DNA from: an uncultured Collinsella sp.
GTDB lineage: Bacteria > Actinomycetota > Coriobacteriia > Coriobacteriales > Coriobacteriaceae
DNA length: 64,000 nucleotides
Reading direction: 5' to 3'
Assembly: GCA_958405195.1 (NCBI GenBank)
Contig: CATYDM010000002.1
Coordinates: 1-64,000, forward strand
In this document: positions 16,354 to 25,986 of the stretch, piece by piece
Numbering within the stretch: position 1 is the first letter of the stretch
Layout of the letters: each line of letters starts with the position of its first letter
Notes under the pieces: model-generated
Databases searched by the model: none
What the model was told of the DNA's origin: nothing
Seen by the model: only the letters and a program-made list of their open reading frames with translations
Program-made: the position numbers and the translations under genes

Positions 16354-19300
16354 CTAGCGAGGCCTATCCGAATTGGCCTCATTGGCGGTGTCGGCTTCGA
16401 GTGCCGTGCGGCGGGCGCTGTAGGCGACAAGGCCGGCACCAGCCGCGGCGAGTGCTGCTGCGGCTGCCATGAGGGGAGCGTTGACATCGTTCGTGCCGGC
16501 GAGCGGGCCCGCTTTTCCGGGGCGCTTGTTATTGCCGTGATCCTTGCCGCTGCCAGAGCCACTGCCGCTACCGGAGCTGCTTCCGCCGGAGCCACCTCCA
16601 CTCGTGCCGCCCTCGCCGTCGACCGTCATCGGTGCATCGTGAAGCCCCGTCGTATCCGCGTTGTCGCATACGCCGACCTGAACTTCTGAGCGTTCGCATG
16701 CCGCGTCGGGCGCATGAAGCTCGTGCAGCACGGCACCCAGCGCCGAGTTTGCGCCCGGTCGAATTTCCTCGAGCGTTACGGGATCGAGCGCCACCAGATT
16801 ACGCGCCTTCGCATATAGCGTTACACGTTTGCCCACTTCATCGCTCCAACTCTCGGGGATGGCGAAGCTCATGCGGAACTGTGCCGTGCAACCCGGTGCC
16901 AGCACGGCGTTGCCACTGTCGGCTACCAGCGGGTGCGTTGCAAAAGGTGTGCCCAGCGTTTCGAGCGCGTACTTCACGTGTGCCATGTCGTTGGCCGAAG
17001 CGTCCTCGGCAAGCTCTGGATCGTAGATCGATGCCATGCGTGTGTTCGCTCCGAACCCGATGGATGCGCTGGAGAACGGCTGGCTGGAGCCCTCTCGGTA
17101 CAGATCGATTGTGCCGGCGGTCAGCAAGGTGTTGCCGTCGTTTCGCACCGTGACCATGAAGGATTCACCTGCTGCTCCGGGCACCACCGCGCCCGAGGTA
17201 GCGACTGCGCCCGTCGGAGTGGCACACGCCACCAAGGGCACTTCGATGCCGTGTAGTTCTGCTTCGCTCTTCTCCGCGCTCACAATGTGCGTGGCGAGCG
17301 CGGAGAGCATGCTCCCCGACGTCAAAAATGTCGTTATCTGATCGACGGGATGGTCCAGCTCGCACATCACGAACGGCTCCGTAAACAGATCGCCTGCCAA
17401 GGTGCTGGCGAAGATGCGGAAGTGCTTGCCCATCACTGCTACCGGGTTGCCTTCTTCGTCGTAGGTTTGCCCCACCTTGCCATCGGTGTTCTCTACATAG
17501 AGCACGCACCTGCCGTTGTTGCTTACGCTAAACGATGCCGGGCCACAGCCTGCTGCACCCACGGGCTGCGTTGCAAATGCCGATGCGCCTCGCGTCCAAG
17601 TAATATGCTGCAGTTGCTCGTTGACGGTAGCCAAAAAGCCCGTGTGCTGCGGCCACGGCACCGCGTGGGGTACTGTGGCATCTGGTGACATAACGCCCCA
17701 GCCCGCAATGGACTGGCCGATCACGGCGTACGATGCGCAGCCGCAACCGTCTGCGGTCTCGTACGCAACGGGCACCACCATTTTGCCGTTGATATTCTCG
17801 GGCTCGCCCAGCTCGATACTCGATGGTGCTTGCGGAAAGCGGAGAACTTGGCGGAACGTCAGGCTGTCGCCCGAAACGTCCGACCACAGGGTAAAGCATT
17901 CCAACGCAACCTCAGCCTCGCTGCCGAGCGCCTTCTCTGCGGTGGTTCCGCGGCGGTGGAGGTAAGCGCCCGACAGGCGCCCGTCGACCAGCGTCTTGCC
18001 CACCGTGATACGCGGGCACTGCAGGCAATGGTAGCCATCCTCCTGAAGGCGGCCGCGCGAGATGCTGCGCCATGACGTATGCGACACCACGCGAACTCCG
18101 TCGTTGCTTATGCGCAGGCGCACAACGGACAGTATGCCGGCTGTGCTCGCCGCATCGAAAAGGGTGTTGTCACCGGCGGGGCGCTCGCCCGAGACCAGCA
18201 GCACGTAGGCGTCCTTGTTTCCCCTGCCGTCCGTATATTCCACCACGTCGAAGTCGTAATCGTATATGCCGTCGCGCTCCACGTCGCCCTCGCCAAAGCC
18301 AAGGGGGAAGTCCACGGGCGTGGGGGCAGACCACGTGCCGTTTGCCTTTGTGTGTACCACCAGGCGCGAGCGGCCATTGTCGCCGTAGCGCACCGAGGCG
18401 ATACGGAACAGGCATTCTACGCCGGCAATAATCGCCAGCTTCATGTGGGCTTCGCTGAGCACGCCAGTAAACAGCACGTTGTCGCTCGAGGGTTTGATGC
18501 CGCCACGCTCGTCCTCCGATACACCGGCAGAATTGGCGTTGGGGTCCGCAACGGCGTTCGTTGCCTGACCGATGTAGGTGTACTCATACATCGGCGCGGC
18601 GTTTTCGTCGTTCTCTATCAGTGCATGGACGAAATGCTCGATCTGTCCCGTGTCGTCGCTTTCTGCATCCGCCTCGAGCTCAATGCGCGTGACCGCCCGA
18701 TCCCAATCGCGCACGACAGGCGCGGCGTTTACGGCAGCGGCCTTAACCTCGGCGCGTGCGAGCAGTTCGGCGTTGGTGACGATGGTGGCCGATGCGATAA
18801 ATTGCGGCACGCCGCCCGCCTCAATGTTGCCGGCCGAGCCGAAGCAGGCATCCAGCGTATAAGGCGTATCTCCACCCAATGCGAGCTCAGAGCGCTGGAG
18901 CACATACTGGTCGCCATTGTTCACCGACATATTCCACGAATCGATGAGCGTGGGCCACGACCCCGACCAAGCCTTGGTGGTCCACTTGAACATTACGAAT
19001 TGGAGTATCACATCGACATCGACGTCTGCACCTACGCGCAGTCGCGGAAGCTGGTGTCCATCTGCCTTCTCGTACCCAATGAACAGCGTGAGGGATGCGG
19101 CGCCGCGCACGGCAGACGAAGCGACGCCTGCAACGCCGGCGCCAAAGGTGACGGCAAGCCCGATCTGGATGGTGAACGAGCCCGACGTGTTTGAATAGTC
19201 GAGCGAAATGTTTTTAAAAAACGCCGCGCCGCTGCCGTGCGTGTGGGCACCCACGGCGAGCGCCAGTTTTGCCAGCACCCAGGGGTTGACGTTTAGGAAA

Positions 19301-20721
19301 AATGGCACCGGTCCTAGGGTAAACTGCTCGGTCCAATTGAGGTCGGTTCTTACCTGGAAGAGGGCCTTAATATTGCCGTATGCGGGGTCGTTGTTGTTAC
19401 CCCAGGTTTTGCCCACCCAATCGTAGGCGAGCGAGCCGTACAGCTGTGTGGCGATATCCATCGTGAACAGCGGCGTGCAATGGTGGCGAAGGAGCTTGGT
19501 GTTTCTTGGATCGGTGCCCGAACCGGCACTCATCCTCTTGTACTGATTCCACTTCCCCTCCATCTCGTCGAGGTAGCGGTTTGCCTGCTTGGCGCCCGAC
19601 TCGCGCGGCGATTTCTTCCAGTATTCCGGATCAGGGTTGCCCGAATCGTTCATATAGCTAGCTGGTTTGTACCCTCCGCCAAACAGCACGTATCCAGCAA
19701 ACGAGAAATCGAACAGAATGGGAAATGTGGGCATCCAGCACGTGAACTTATTGCCGCCGATACCGGGAAACGCCGCGGGGAAATCAAACGGAGTGATCTC
19801 TTGGTCCATGGTGGTGGGAATGATGGTGGTCGAGCCCGATTCCGCCTTTGCGGCCGGCGCGGTGACAACGGCCATAGGGGATGAGAGCGTGTAGGTTTTG
19901 CCCTGGTAGTCGAGCATAAAGCGCAGCTTGCACCCTTCCTCCAGAAGGCCCGAAGCTGCATCGAGGAACGTGTCTTCAAGCGTGAACGTCGCCAGATTAT
20001 CCGCGCCCGATGCGCTGGCCTTGATCTGGCCGATCTGCGTGACGGTTTCGGGTGAGCTGCCCGCAGCGGGCATCACTTTATTGATATGCAACGTTGCCTG
20101 CCCGCCCTGCGGTAGATGAGCCTGCACGGTAAAAGCGTGCGTGTCGGGCTGGTCGTTTGCTGCTTCGTCCGCTGGCATTGCCATAAACGTGGCGTCGGCG
20201 TACTGGATGTCCCATTCGTCGAACGTGAGCTGTCGAAAGTACGGCTCGCCATCGGAGAGCGGACGTGTGGGTGCGGTAATAGCGGTGCCGCCCTGGATAC
20301 GCGCAAGGGGAATCTCGACATCGCGGTAGCCTGCCATGCTAATGGAGATGCCGCCGTTAAAGTCGTACGCGTCGAGAAGCGTTGCCTCGTCCACGTAGCC
20401 TTCTGAAAGAGGGGCGACCTCAAAGATGGCCGTGCCTTCGTCATCGGTCGTGGCGGTGAGCTGCTTGCCTGCGGCATAGCGCGATATGAGCGTGACCTGG
20501 GCACCCGTGATGGGCGTATTCTTGTTGGCGACGTCGACCACGACCACACCAAACATGGTGCGCGAGAGCACCAAGACCTTGAAGGGATCATCTTCGTCGG
20601 CGTATGCCTCGGCGGGGGCGAACGGCAATATGAAGGCGTTTGCGCTTCCCGGCACGCGCGGCAACATAATGCTCGCCAGCGAGGACGCTCCGGCAACAAG
20701 TAACGAACGGCGATCAAGCAT
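16354..20721 (-). CDS. Large exported surface protein with C-terminal membrane anchor
   Basis: Predicted exported protein of 1455 residues. The start at ATG 20721 (GGGAG upstream) gives MLDRRSLLVAGASSLASIML, a Tat-like or Sec signal peptide; a longer frame exists without better support. An N-terminal beta-sandwich-like segment (GAQVTLISRYAAGKQLTA, DDEGTAIFEVAPLS) resembles carboxypeptidase-regulatory or Cna-B folds. A long middle with no family I recognise follows. The C-terminus has a Gly/Ser linker, then KAGPLAGTND, a hydrophobic helix of about 22 residues and an Arg/Glu-rich tail. This looks like a cell-wall sorting signal without a canonical LPXTG. Possible roles are adhesion or glycan binding; a LuxR-type regulator gene lies directly upstream. 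Confidence 0.72.
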   Translation of the reverse strand: MLDRRSLLVAGASSLASIMLPRVPGSANAFILPFAPAEAYADEDDPFKVLVLSRTMFGVVVVDVANKNTPITGAQVTLISRYAAGKQLTATTDDEGTAIFEVAPLSEGYVDEATLLDAYDFNGGISISMAGYRDVEIPLARIQGGTAITAPTRPLSDGEPYFRQLTFDEWDIQYADATFMAMPADEAANDQPDTHAFTVQAHLPQGGQATLHINKVMPAAGSSPETVTQIGQIKASASGADNLATFTLEDTFLDAASGLLEEGCKLRFMLDYQGKTYTLSSPMAVVTAPAAKAESGSTTIIPTTMDQEITPFDFPAAFPGIGGNKFTCWMPTFPILFDFSFAGYVLFGGGYKPASYMNDSGNPDPEYWKKSPRESGAKQANRYLDEMEGKWNQYKRMSAGSGTDPRNTKLLRHHCTPLFTMDIATQLYGSLAYDWVGKTWGNNNDPAYGNIKALFQVRTDLNWTEQFTLGPVPFFLNVNPWVLAKLALAVGAHTHGSGAAFFKNISLDYSNTSGSFTIQIGLAVTFGAGVAGVASSAVRGAASLTLFIGYEKADGHQLPRLRVGADVDVDVILQFVMFKWTTKAWSGSWPTLIDSWNMSVNNGDQYVLQRSELALGGDTPYTLDACFGSAGNIEAGGVPQFIASATIVTNAELLARAEVKAAAVNAAPVVRDWDRAVTRIELEADAESDDTGQIEHFVHALIENDENAAPMYEYTYIGQATNAVADPNANSAGVSEDERGGIKPSSDNVLFTGVLSEAHMKLAIIAGVECLFRIASVRYGDNGRSRLVVHTKANGTWSAPTPVDFPLGFGEGDVERDGIYDYDFDVVEYTDGRGNKDAYVLLVSGERPAGDNTLFDAASTAGILSVVRLRISNDGVRVVSHTSWRSISRGRLQEDGYHCLQCPRITVGKTLVDGRLSGAYLHRRGTTAEKALGSEAEVALECFTLWSDVSGDSLTFRQVLRFPQAPSSIELGEPENINGKMVVPVAYETADGCGCASYAVIGQSIAGWGVMSPDATVPHAVPWPQHTGFLATVNEQLQHITWTRGASAFATQPVGAAGCGPASFSVSNNGRCVLYVENTDGKVGQTYDEEGNPVAVMGKHFRIFASTLAGDLFTEPFVMCELDHPVDQITTFLTSGSMLSALATHIVSAEKSEAELHGIEVPLVACATPTGAVATSGAVVPGAAGESFMVTVRNDGNTLLTAGTIDLYREGSSQPFSSASIGFGANTRMASIYDPELAEDASANDMAHVKYALETLGTPFATHPLVADSGNAVLAPGCTAQFRMSFAIPESWSDEVGKRVTLYAKARNLVALDPVTLEEIRPGANSALGAVLHELHAPDAACERSEVQVGVCDNADTTGLHDAPMTVDGEGGTSGGGSGGSSSGSGSGSGSGKDHGNNKRPGKAGPLAGTNDVNAPLMAAAAALAAAGAGLVAYSARRTALEADTANEANSDRPR

Positions 20722-20877
20722 CTTTGGCTCCCATCCCGCAGGTATCGGTGGAAATAATCCAATTTTGCGAGAAGGCATCCTGTCACGGTAGTGCCGTCCG
20801 AGGGCCAAAATGTCCAATTTGAGCGAGCGAAGCGCCGGGGCTCCGGGGCGCACGTGCCGCGCTAGGCAGTCTGGCCG

Positions 20878-21882
20878 CTAACGCAGCATATGCGCGACCA
20901 GTTCGGTGCGCGTGCCGATGCCAAGCTTTGCATACACGTTGGACAGTCGATTTTTAACGGTACCTGGCGACACGCCCATGTGGCGTGCGATTTCGGCGTT
21001 GGTCCATCCGCGGCAGGCGAGCATGGCCATGGTGAACTCCGTGGTCGTTAAATCGTCGGCAACGTCCTCGCCCGAATCGGGGTTGTGGATGCGCCGCCAG
21101 CCGTAGCTGAATCGATACGTAATCTCGATGATACGTGCGAAATCGTCAGGGTATTGCGATTTTAGGCATGCCTCGATGAGCCCCTGCAAAAGGCCGTGGT
21201 GCTCGCCAATGAGCTCGATAAGGCCGTCGGGGCGCGCAATGTTCCAAGCGGCTCCGAAGTGCGTTTTTGCGGCGTCGACGTCTTTGAGACTCATGCATGC
21301 CATGGAAGCTGCCAGGTGCAGGAACAGTTCCGAGATCGGATAGCTCCCCTGTTTCATGATCAGGGCGTTTTCCGCCATGCCCAGACTGCGGCCATATTCG
21401 CCGCGCAGGTACAGGGCATGCGCCATCACGTAGCTGGCGAACAGGCGCAGGCCTTCGGGCAGATGCGCCGCAAGCGGATAAAACTCTTCGGCAGAATATG
21501 GGGAAGACAAGTGCAGCAGGACGCTTGCGGCCGAGGCGAACAGGATATGCGTGGCGTGGACGGCGGGTGATTCCTCGTCAGTTGGTGTATCGAGGATGCC
21601 CGCAAGACAACGGCGGGCGTCGGCGATACGGTTGAGCGACAGGCTGGCGTATCCGCAGATAAAGCATGCGGAATAGCGCAGTGCGGAATCGGTGGCGTCA
21701 AGATAGGGGCGCGCCGTCTTGGCAGCGAGGGCGGCCTGTCCGCGAAAGTACAGCGCTTCTGCCGTGGCGATGGTGCGTGAATCGGGGTCGGAAATGCCTG
21801 CAACCGCAGCGTCAATCTGCCCCGGCACAAAGGCAGTGCACATCAACGGCATGGGAACGCATGGGTAGCCATCGCAGTCCAT
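20878..21882 (-). CDS. LuxR-family transcriptional regulator with TPR-like N-terminus
   Basis: Regulator of 334 residues. The C-terminal 60 residues are a LuxR/GerE helix-turn-helix: TTTEFTMAMLACRGWTNAEI, then ARHMGVSPGTVKNRLSNVYA and KLGIGTRTELV. The upstream 260 residues are alpha-helical with repeats of Ala-rich pairs (AEALYFRGQAALAAKTA, AHALYLRGEYGRSLGMAENA) resembling tetratricopeptide repeats, as in MalT-like regulators but without the ATPase. The ATG at 21882 has GGGAGATGG upstream and avoids an improbable basic leader. It precedes the large surface protein by about 157 bp on the same strand, so it may control that gene. Confidence 0.82.
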   Translation of the reverse strand: MDCDGYPCVPMPLMCTAFVPGQIDAAVAGISDPDSRTIATAEALYFRGQAALAAKTARPYLDATDSALRYSACFICGYASLSLNRIADARRCLAGILDTPTDEESPAVHATHILFASAASVLLHLSSPYSAEEFYPLAAHLPEGLRLFASYVMAHALYLRGEYGRSLGMAENALIMKQGSYPISELFLHLAASMACMSLKDVDAAKTHFGAAWNIARPDGLIELIGEHHGLLQGLIEACLKSQYPDDFARIIEITYRFSYGWRRIHNPDSGEDVADDLTTTEFTMAMLACRGWTNAEIARHMGVSPGTVKNRLSNVYAKLGIGTRTELVAHMLR

Positions 21883-21950
21883 CTTCCATCTCCCAACAGC
21901 TGGCAACAATAGCAGCAATTGTACTCCTGTTGCTCGGGACCCCTTTCGTT

Positions 21951-23102
21951 TTACTGCTCGGTTGACGCTGCGGATCGTTTTGGAAGGCTTACGAGCATGG
22001 TGGTCCCGTTCTCGGAACTTGTTTCGACCTCCACTGTGCCACCGTGAAGAGCTGCAATCTCCCAAACGAGCGCTAGTCCGAGTCCTGCGCCGCCGTATGC
22101 CCTGCTGCGGGATTTGTCTAGACGAAAGAACGGCTGGAAGATGCTCTCTCGGTACTGCTTGGGTATTCCCGGGCCCTCATTTTTGACTCGCAGGAGCACG
22201 TGGCTGTCGCTGTCGCTGATGGAGACATTGACAGTCGAGCCGGAGCGACTGTAACGGATGGCGTTTTCGGCCAGGTTGAACAGCAACCGATAGAGGAGCG
22301 TGTCGCTCCCGATTACTAAAGCGTCTCCAGCACAGTTGAGGGCTATGCTCCTATTTTCGGCAAGTGGCGCAAGGTCAGTGAGGACCTCTTCGGACAAGGG
22401 ACCGAGTTCAACATCGTCCTCGCAAGGAACGCTGCGGAGCTCACTCATCTCAAGCAATACCTTGGTCATTCGAGACATGCGCTCGGTTTGTTCTTGTAGC
22501 AGGCCGAGCAGCTCGGCTGTTTCGGGTTGCAAACCGGAGTGCTCGGAGATGAATAGTTCAATCTGTGCTTGCATAAGGGCGAGCGGGGTGCGCAGCTCGT
22601 GTGCGGCGTTGCCGGTAAACTGACGCTGTGCAGAGAATCCTTCGCCAAGACGGGCGATCATGTCGTTGAAAGAGGCGCTGCATCGTTGTAGCTCGGTGGG
22701 CACATCTTCACTGAGTCTGATTTCGCTTAGGTTGTCAGGCTGCACGCGCTCTACCTGGGCGGCGAAATCCCGTAGCGGTTTGAGTGCACGGCCGCTCACA
22801 AAGTATGCCAGCACGCCGCCAAGGAGTGTGACTCCAGCCGTGATGTACCAGGCTGTCGTGCCAAAAGACTCCTGTGCGTCGTTTACGACGATCGTGACCC
22901 TGTCATCGGGGACCGCTTTCGTCGGGTCGAACGCCTGGGGCGAATCTTCGCCGGTTGCGTTAAAGGCCGAGATGTTACTGCCGATGGCATCCATGTAGCG
23001 CATGCCCGTATAGCCGACCAGGCAGTTCGTCAGCACGCACGCCGCACACGTGAGCAGTGCCGTCATAATCGTTATGCGCCATTGCAGCGAAAGCCTTTTC
23101 AT
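21951..23102 (-). CDS. Sensor histidine kinase
   Basis: Membrane kinase of 383 residues. Two helices (about 7-30 and 84-104) flank a short 50-residue extracytoplasmic loop. A HAMP domain follows (ALKPLRDFAAQVERV), then the phosphoacceptor motif GNAAHELRTPLAL (His168). The ATPase domain has NLAENAIRYS, NEGPGIP, FRLDKSRSRAYGGAGLGLAL. Its ATG overlaps the response regulator stop by four bases. The gene pair is divergent from the CXXC-peptide/4Fe-4S/thioredoxin operon that starts 90 bp away, so it may sense redox or envelope conditions and control that operon; this is inference from position. Confidence 0.87.
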   Translation of the reverse strand: MKRLSLQWRITIMTALLTCAACVLTNCLVGYTGMRYMDAIGSNISAFNATGEDSPQAFDPTKAVPDDRVTIVVNDAQESFGTTAWYITAGVTLLGGVLAYFVSGRALKPLRDFAAQVERVQPDNLSEIRLSEDVPTELQRCSASFNDMIARLGEGFSAQRQFTGNAAHELRTPLALMQAQIELFISEHSGLQPETAELLGLLQEQTERMSRMTKVLLEMSELRSVPCEDDVELGPLSEEVLTDLAPLAENRSIALNCAGDALVIGSDTLLYRLLFNLAENAIRYSRSGSTVNVSISDSDSHVLLRVKNEGPGIPKQYRESIFQPFFRLDKSRSRAYGGAGLGLALVWEIAALHGGTVEVETSSENGTTMLVSLPKRSAASTEQ

Positions 23103-23773
23103 TCGCTATCCTCCATAACGTAGCCCTCTCCAATCCGATTGCGAATCGGGTCGTATCCCAAAGCGCTGCGTAGCTTTTTGCGGAGTGACGAGATATGAAC
23201 GCGGGTTGCGTTGCTAAAGCTGTTTACGCTGCTATCCCAAACGTGCTCGATAAGCTCCTCTTGACTTACCGGACGCCCCTGATTAAGCATCAGGTATTCC
23301 AAGATTCCCGTTTCCTTGCGCGTAAGAGATAAAGCCTCGCTGTCCACGGAAGCGATGCGCGCCTTGGTGTCAAAGCTGAGCTTTCCGCAGGTTAAAACTA
23401 CGTCGCTTTGTGTAAAGCGTCTTAGGGTAAGGCTGCGAATCCTTGCCGCAAGCTCGTCCAGATGAAACGGCTTGGTGAGGTAATCGTTGGCGCCGGCATC
23501 GAGTCCGGCGACTTTATCTGATACTTCGCCACGTGCGGACAGAATCAGTACCTTAGTCTCGCAGTCAGTTTTCCTAAGTTCCCTGAGTACGGTCATGCCG
23601 TCGATACGGGGGAGATTGAGGTCGAGTACCACGAGGTCGAAGGCCTCAACGTCCAGTAGGTCGAGCGCCTCCTGTCCGTCGTGACAGCAGTCGACACTGT
23701 ACGCCAAGTTCCGCAAGCTGCGCGCGATTGCGTCGCACAGCGCCCGCTCGTCCTCGACGATCAAAATACGCAT
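23099..23773 (-). CDS. OmpR-family response regulator
   Basis: DNA-binding regulator of 224 residues with receiver motifs VEDE (6-9), Asp51 in LVVLDLNLPRIDG, and Lys in LTKPFHLDEL, followed by a winged helix (TRKETGILEYLMLNQGRPVS, ATRVHISSLRKKLRSALG, GEGYVM). The ATG at 23773 has AAGGAG 6 nt upstream and removes a spurious six-residue leader. It is cotranscribed with the kinase (4-bp overlap). The intergenic region it would bind lies between 23774 and 23863, upstream of the redox operon. Confidence 0.9.
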   Translation of the reverse strand: MRILIVEDERALCDAIARSLRNLAYSVDCCHDGQEALDLLDVEAFDLVVLDLNLPRIDGMTVLRELRKTDCETKVLILSARGEVSDKVAGLDAGANDYLTKPFHLDELAARIRSLTLRRFTQSDVVLTCGKLSFDTKARIASVDSEALSLTRKETGILEYLMLNQGRPVSQEELIEHVWDSSVNSFSNATRVHISSLRKKLRSALGYDPIRNRIGEGYVMEDSE

Positions 23774-23863
23774 AACAGTCTCCTTGCACATTTCAAATCG
23801 CGCTTAACACGGATTTTATAGCCGATATGGTCCAATGGTCGCGTAACGAAAGGAGTGGTCAGG

Positions 23864-24010
23864 TTGTTCAAAGCGGTAAAACCCGTGGTACAGGTCGCTT
23901 TGTTGATCGTCGGAATTGCCATGGTGTGCTTTGGCGTTATGCGTGGCGAGGCAGATGCCGTGCTGGCCAAAGCGATTAGGCTGTGCTTGGAGTGTATCGG
24001 AATTGGATAA
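23864..24010 (+). CDS. CD1871A-family CXXC-motif membrane peptide
   Basis: A 48-residue protein missed by length cut-offs. The TTG at 23864 has AAAGGAG 8 nt upstream. It has one hydrophobic helix (VVQVALLIVGIAMVCFGVM) followed by RGEADAVLAKAIRLCLECIG, which is the signature of the CD1871A family: RGEA-AVL-KAI-CLECIGIG. The CLEC pair probably takes part in electron or thiol transfer at the membrane. The stop overlaps the start of the 4Fe-4S protein by 8 bases, and a thioredoxin lipoprotein follows. This three-gene order is recurrent in anaerobes, which supports both the small gene and its role. Confidence 0.8.
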   Translation: MFKAVKPVVQVALLIVGIAMVCFGVMRGEADAVLAKAIRLCLECIGIG

Positions 24011-24905
24011 AAGAGAAAACACTGCGTCGCATGTTTTGGCTCGATTTCGCGGATTCATTCAGGCGGCGGCAACACTTATTACCAACATTCACCTGCCAAA
24101 CTTTGCCAAAGGTGGCATCTATCAGGGCGCGGGAAAAACAGTCTGCGTACCCGGGCTTAACTGCTATTCGTGCCCCGCGGCATCGGGTGCGTGCCCCATC
24201 GGGTCGTTCCAGTCGGTAGTAGGTTCATCCAAGTTCAACTTTTCTTACTATGTTACCGGTACGCTCATTTTGCTCGGCGTGCTGCTGGGACGCTTTGTAT
24301 GCGGCTTTCTGTGTCCGTTTGGCTGGCTGCAGGAGCTGCTTCACAAGATTCCCGGCAAAAAGTTCTCCACGAAAAAGCTCAAGCCGCTCACGTACATCAA
24401 GTACGTCGTGCTGCTGTTTGCTGTGGTAGTGCTGCCTGTGCTGGTGGTCAACGATCTGGGGATGGGAGATCCGTTCTTTTGCAAATACATCTGTCCCCAG
24501 GGCGTGCTCGAGGGTGCCATTCCGCTGGCCATCGCCAACGCCGGCATTCGATCTGCGCTGGGGCAGCTCTTTACTTGGAAACTTGTCGTTCTCATTGCCG
24601 TGGTAGTGCTGAGCGTTTTGTTCTATCGCCCCTTCTGCAAATGGATTTGCCCGCTCGGCGCATTCTATGCGCTCATGAATAAGGTGTCCTTGTTGGGGAT
24701 TCAGGTCGACGCGTGCAAATGCGTCTCGTGCGGCAAGTGTTCAAGGGTTTGTCAGATGGACGTTGATGTGGTCCGCGCGCCCAATCATGCCGAATGTATC
24801 CGGTGCGGAAAGTGCATCGGGGCCTGCCCCGTCGATGCCATCAGCTATCGCTATGGCCTGGATGTGTCGGCGGAAAAGCTTCCCTTGACTGCCGATAAAA
24901 AGTAA
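24003..24905 (+). CDS. 4Fe-4S membrane protein (NapH/CcdA-partner-like)
   Basis: Membrane ferredoxin of 300 residues. TTG 24003 overlaps the CXXC peptide stop and gives DKRENTASHVLARFRGFIQ. CYSCPAASGACP, CGFLCPFGWLQ, CKYICPQGVLEG and CKWICPLGAFYAL are the repeated Cys motifs of the NapH/YccM family between membrane helices. The C-terminus has two ferredoxin motifs, CVSCGKCSRVC and CIRCGKCIGACPVD. It likely carries electrons across or along the membrane to the thioredoxin-like lipoprotein encoded next. A longer frame from 23916 overlaps the CXXC peptide and is not credible. Confidence 0.88.
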   Translation: MDKRENTASHVLARFRGFIQAAATLITNIHLPNFAKGGIYQGAGKTVCVPGLNCYSCPAASGACPIGSFQSVVGSSKFNFSYYVTGTLILLGVLLGRFVCGFLCPFGWLQELLHKIPGKKFSTKKLKPLTYIKYVVLLFAVVVLPVLVVNDLGMGDPFFCKYICPQGVLEGAIPLAIANAGIRSALGQLFTWKLVVLIAVVVLSVLFYRPFCKWICPLGAFYALMNKVSLLGIQVDACKCVSCGKCSRVCQMDVDVVRAPNHAECIRCGKCIGACPVDAISYRYGLDVSAEKLPLTADKK

Positions 24906-24934
24906 ACAAGCTTCGACAAAACGGAGGAATGACT

Positions 24935-25906
24935 ATGAAGCTTTCTAAGATTGCGGCCCTGTTTATGGTGCCGGTGCTGGCCTTGTGCCTTGTGGCATGT
25001 TCGGCGCCCGGCGGCAATGCGAGCGAATCTGCGAGCTCCGATCCTAAGATCGCAGAACTCACTGCGCAGAAGCCGGCCAATGCCGACGAGGCCGCCGAGC
25101 TGTATGCGAAGCTCATGCAGAAGGAGAACGAGATTTTTTCGAGTGATAACGCGCTGTGGGAAAAGGTATTCAATGCGGCAAATAAAGACTCGGCAATGAT
25201 TGAGGACGGCAGCAATTACGGCGATTTTCTGCTCAAGACCATCGACGGCGCCAAGGATAAGTTTACGGCGGATGAGCTTAAGACGCTCAAGACCGGTGCA
25301 CAGCAGATCAAGGAGATCGAGGACAAGCTCGAGAGCTTGGAGAAGGAGTTCCCCGGCTGTGGAAGCACGCCGAGCGCAGGCGAGAGCGTCGACGCTTCGA
25401 CCGCTGGCATGACGGCCGGTGCCAATGCTTCGAGCGAGACGACGAAGTTCCCCAGCTTTACGGGCAAGGACCTGGATGGCAACGACGTGAACAGCGACGA
25501 GCTGTTCTCTAAGAACAAGGTCACCGTCATGAACTTCTGGTTCACTACTTGCAAGCCGTGCGTGGGCGAGCTGGGCGATCTTGAGAAGCTGAATCAGGAG
25601 CTTGCCGAGAAGGGCGGCCAGGTCGTGGGCGTCAATTCCTTTACGCTCGATGGCAACAAGGGCGAGATTGCAGATGCCAAGGACGTGCTGAGCAAGAAGG
25701 GCGTGACATATAAGAACGTCTGGTTCAAATCGGATAGCGAGGCCGGTAAGTTTACGTCAAATTTGTTCTCGTTCCCGACAACGTATGTCATCGATCAGAA
25801 TGGCAACATCGTAGGGGATCCAATCGTGGGAGCCATCAGCTCCGCCGAGCAGCGCGCAGCACTCAACAAACTTATCGACCAGGCGATTGCGAATAGCGAG
25901 CAGTAG
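24935..25906 (+). CDS. TlpA/ResA-like thioredoxin lipoprotein
   Basis: Exported lipoprotein of 323 residues. The signal peptide ends in a lipobox-like LCLVAC with Cys near residue 19. A helical spacer of about 130 residues rich in Lys/Glu follows, then a thioredoxin fold with the active site WFTTCKPCVGE (CKPC), cis-Pro in FSFPTTYVID and the redoxin lead VTVMNFWF. The second ATG (24935) is preferred because GGAGG is 7 nt upstream of it; the first ATG is only 1 nt away. It closes the redox operon and is followed by a strong terminator. It likely reduces or oxidises exported disulfides using electrons from the 4Fe-4S protein. Confidence 0.87.
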   Translation: MKLSKIAALFMVPVLALCLVACSAPGGNASESASSDPKIAELTAQKPANADEAAELYAKLMQKENEIFSSDNALWEKVFNAANKDSAMIEDGSNYGDFLLKTIDGAKDKFTADELKTLKTGAQQIKEIEDKLESLEKEFPGCGSTPSAGESVDASTAGMTAGANASSETTKFPSFTGKDLDGNDVNSDELFSKNKVTVMNFWFTTCKPCVGELGDLEKLNQELAEKGGQVVGVNSFTLDGNKGEIADAKDVLSKKGVTYKNVWFKSDSEAGKFTSNLFSFPTTYVIDQNGNIVGDPIVGAISSAEQRAALNKLIDQAIANSEQ

Positions 25907-25986
25907 AAAACGCGTAAAGCATAGCGAGGATCGTGTGTCGCTGTGCGAAGTAGTCCGCTACCTTTCAAGATAAGCTCCACCATATA

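Noticed and set aside
19480..19884. Plus-strand frames inside the giant surface protein gene
   Set aside because: They lack ribosome sites and family motifs, and the opposite frame is continuous for 1455 codons.
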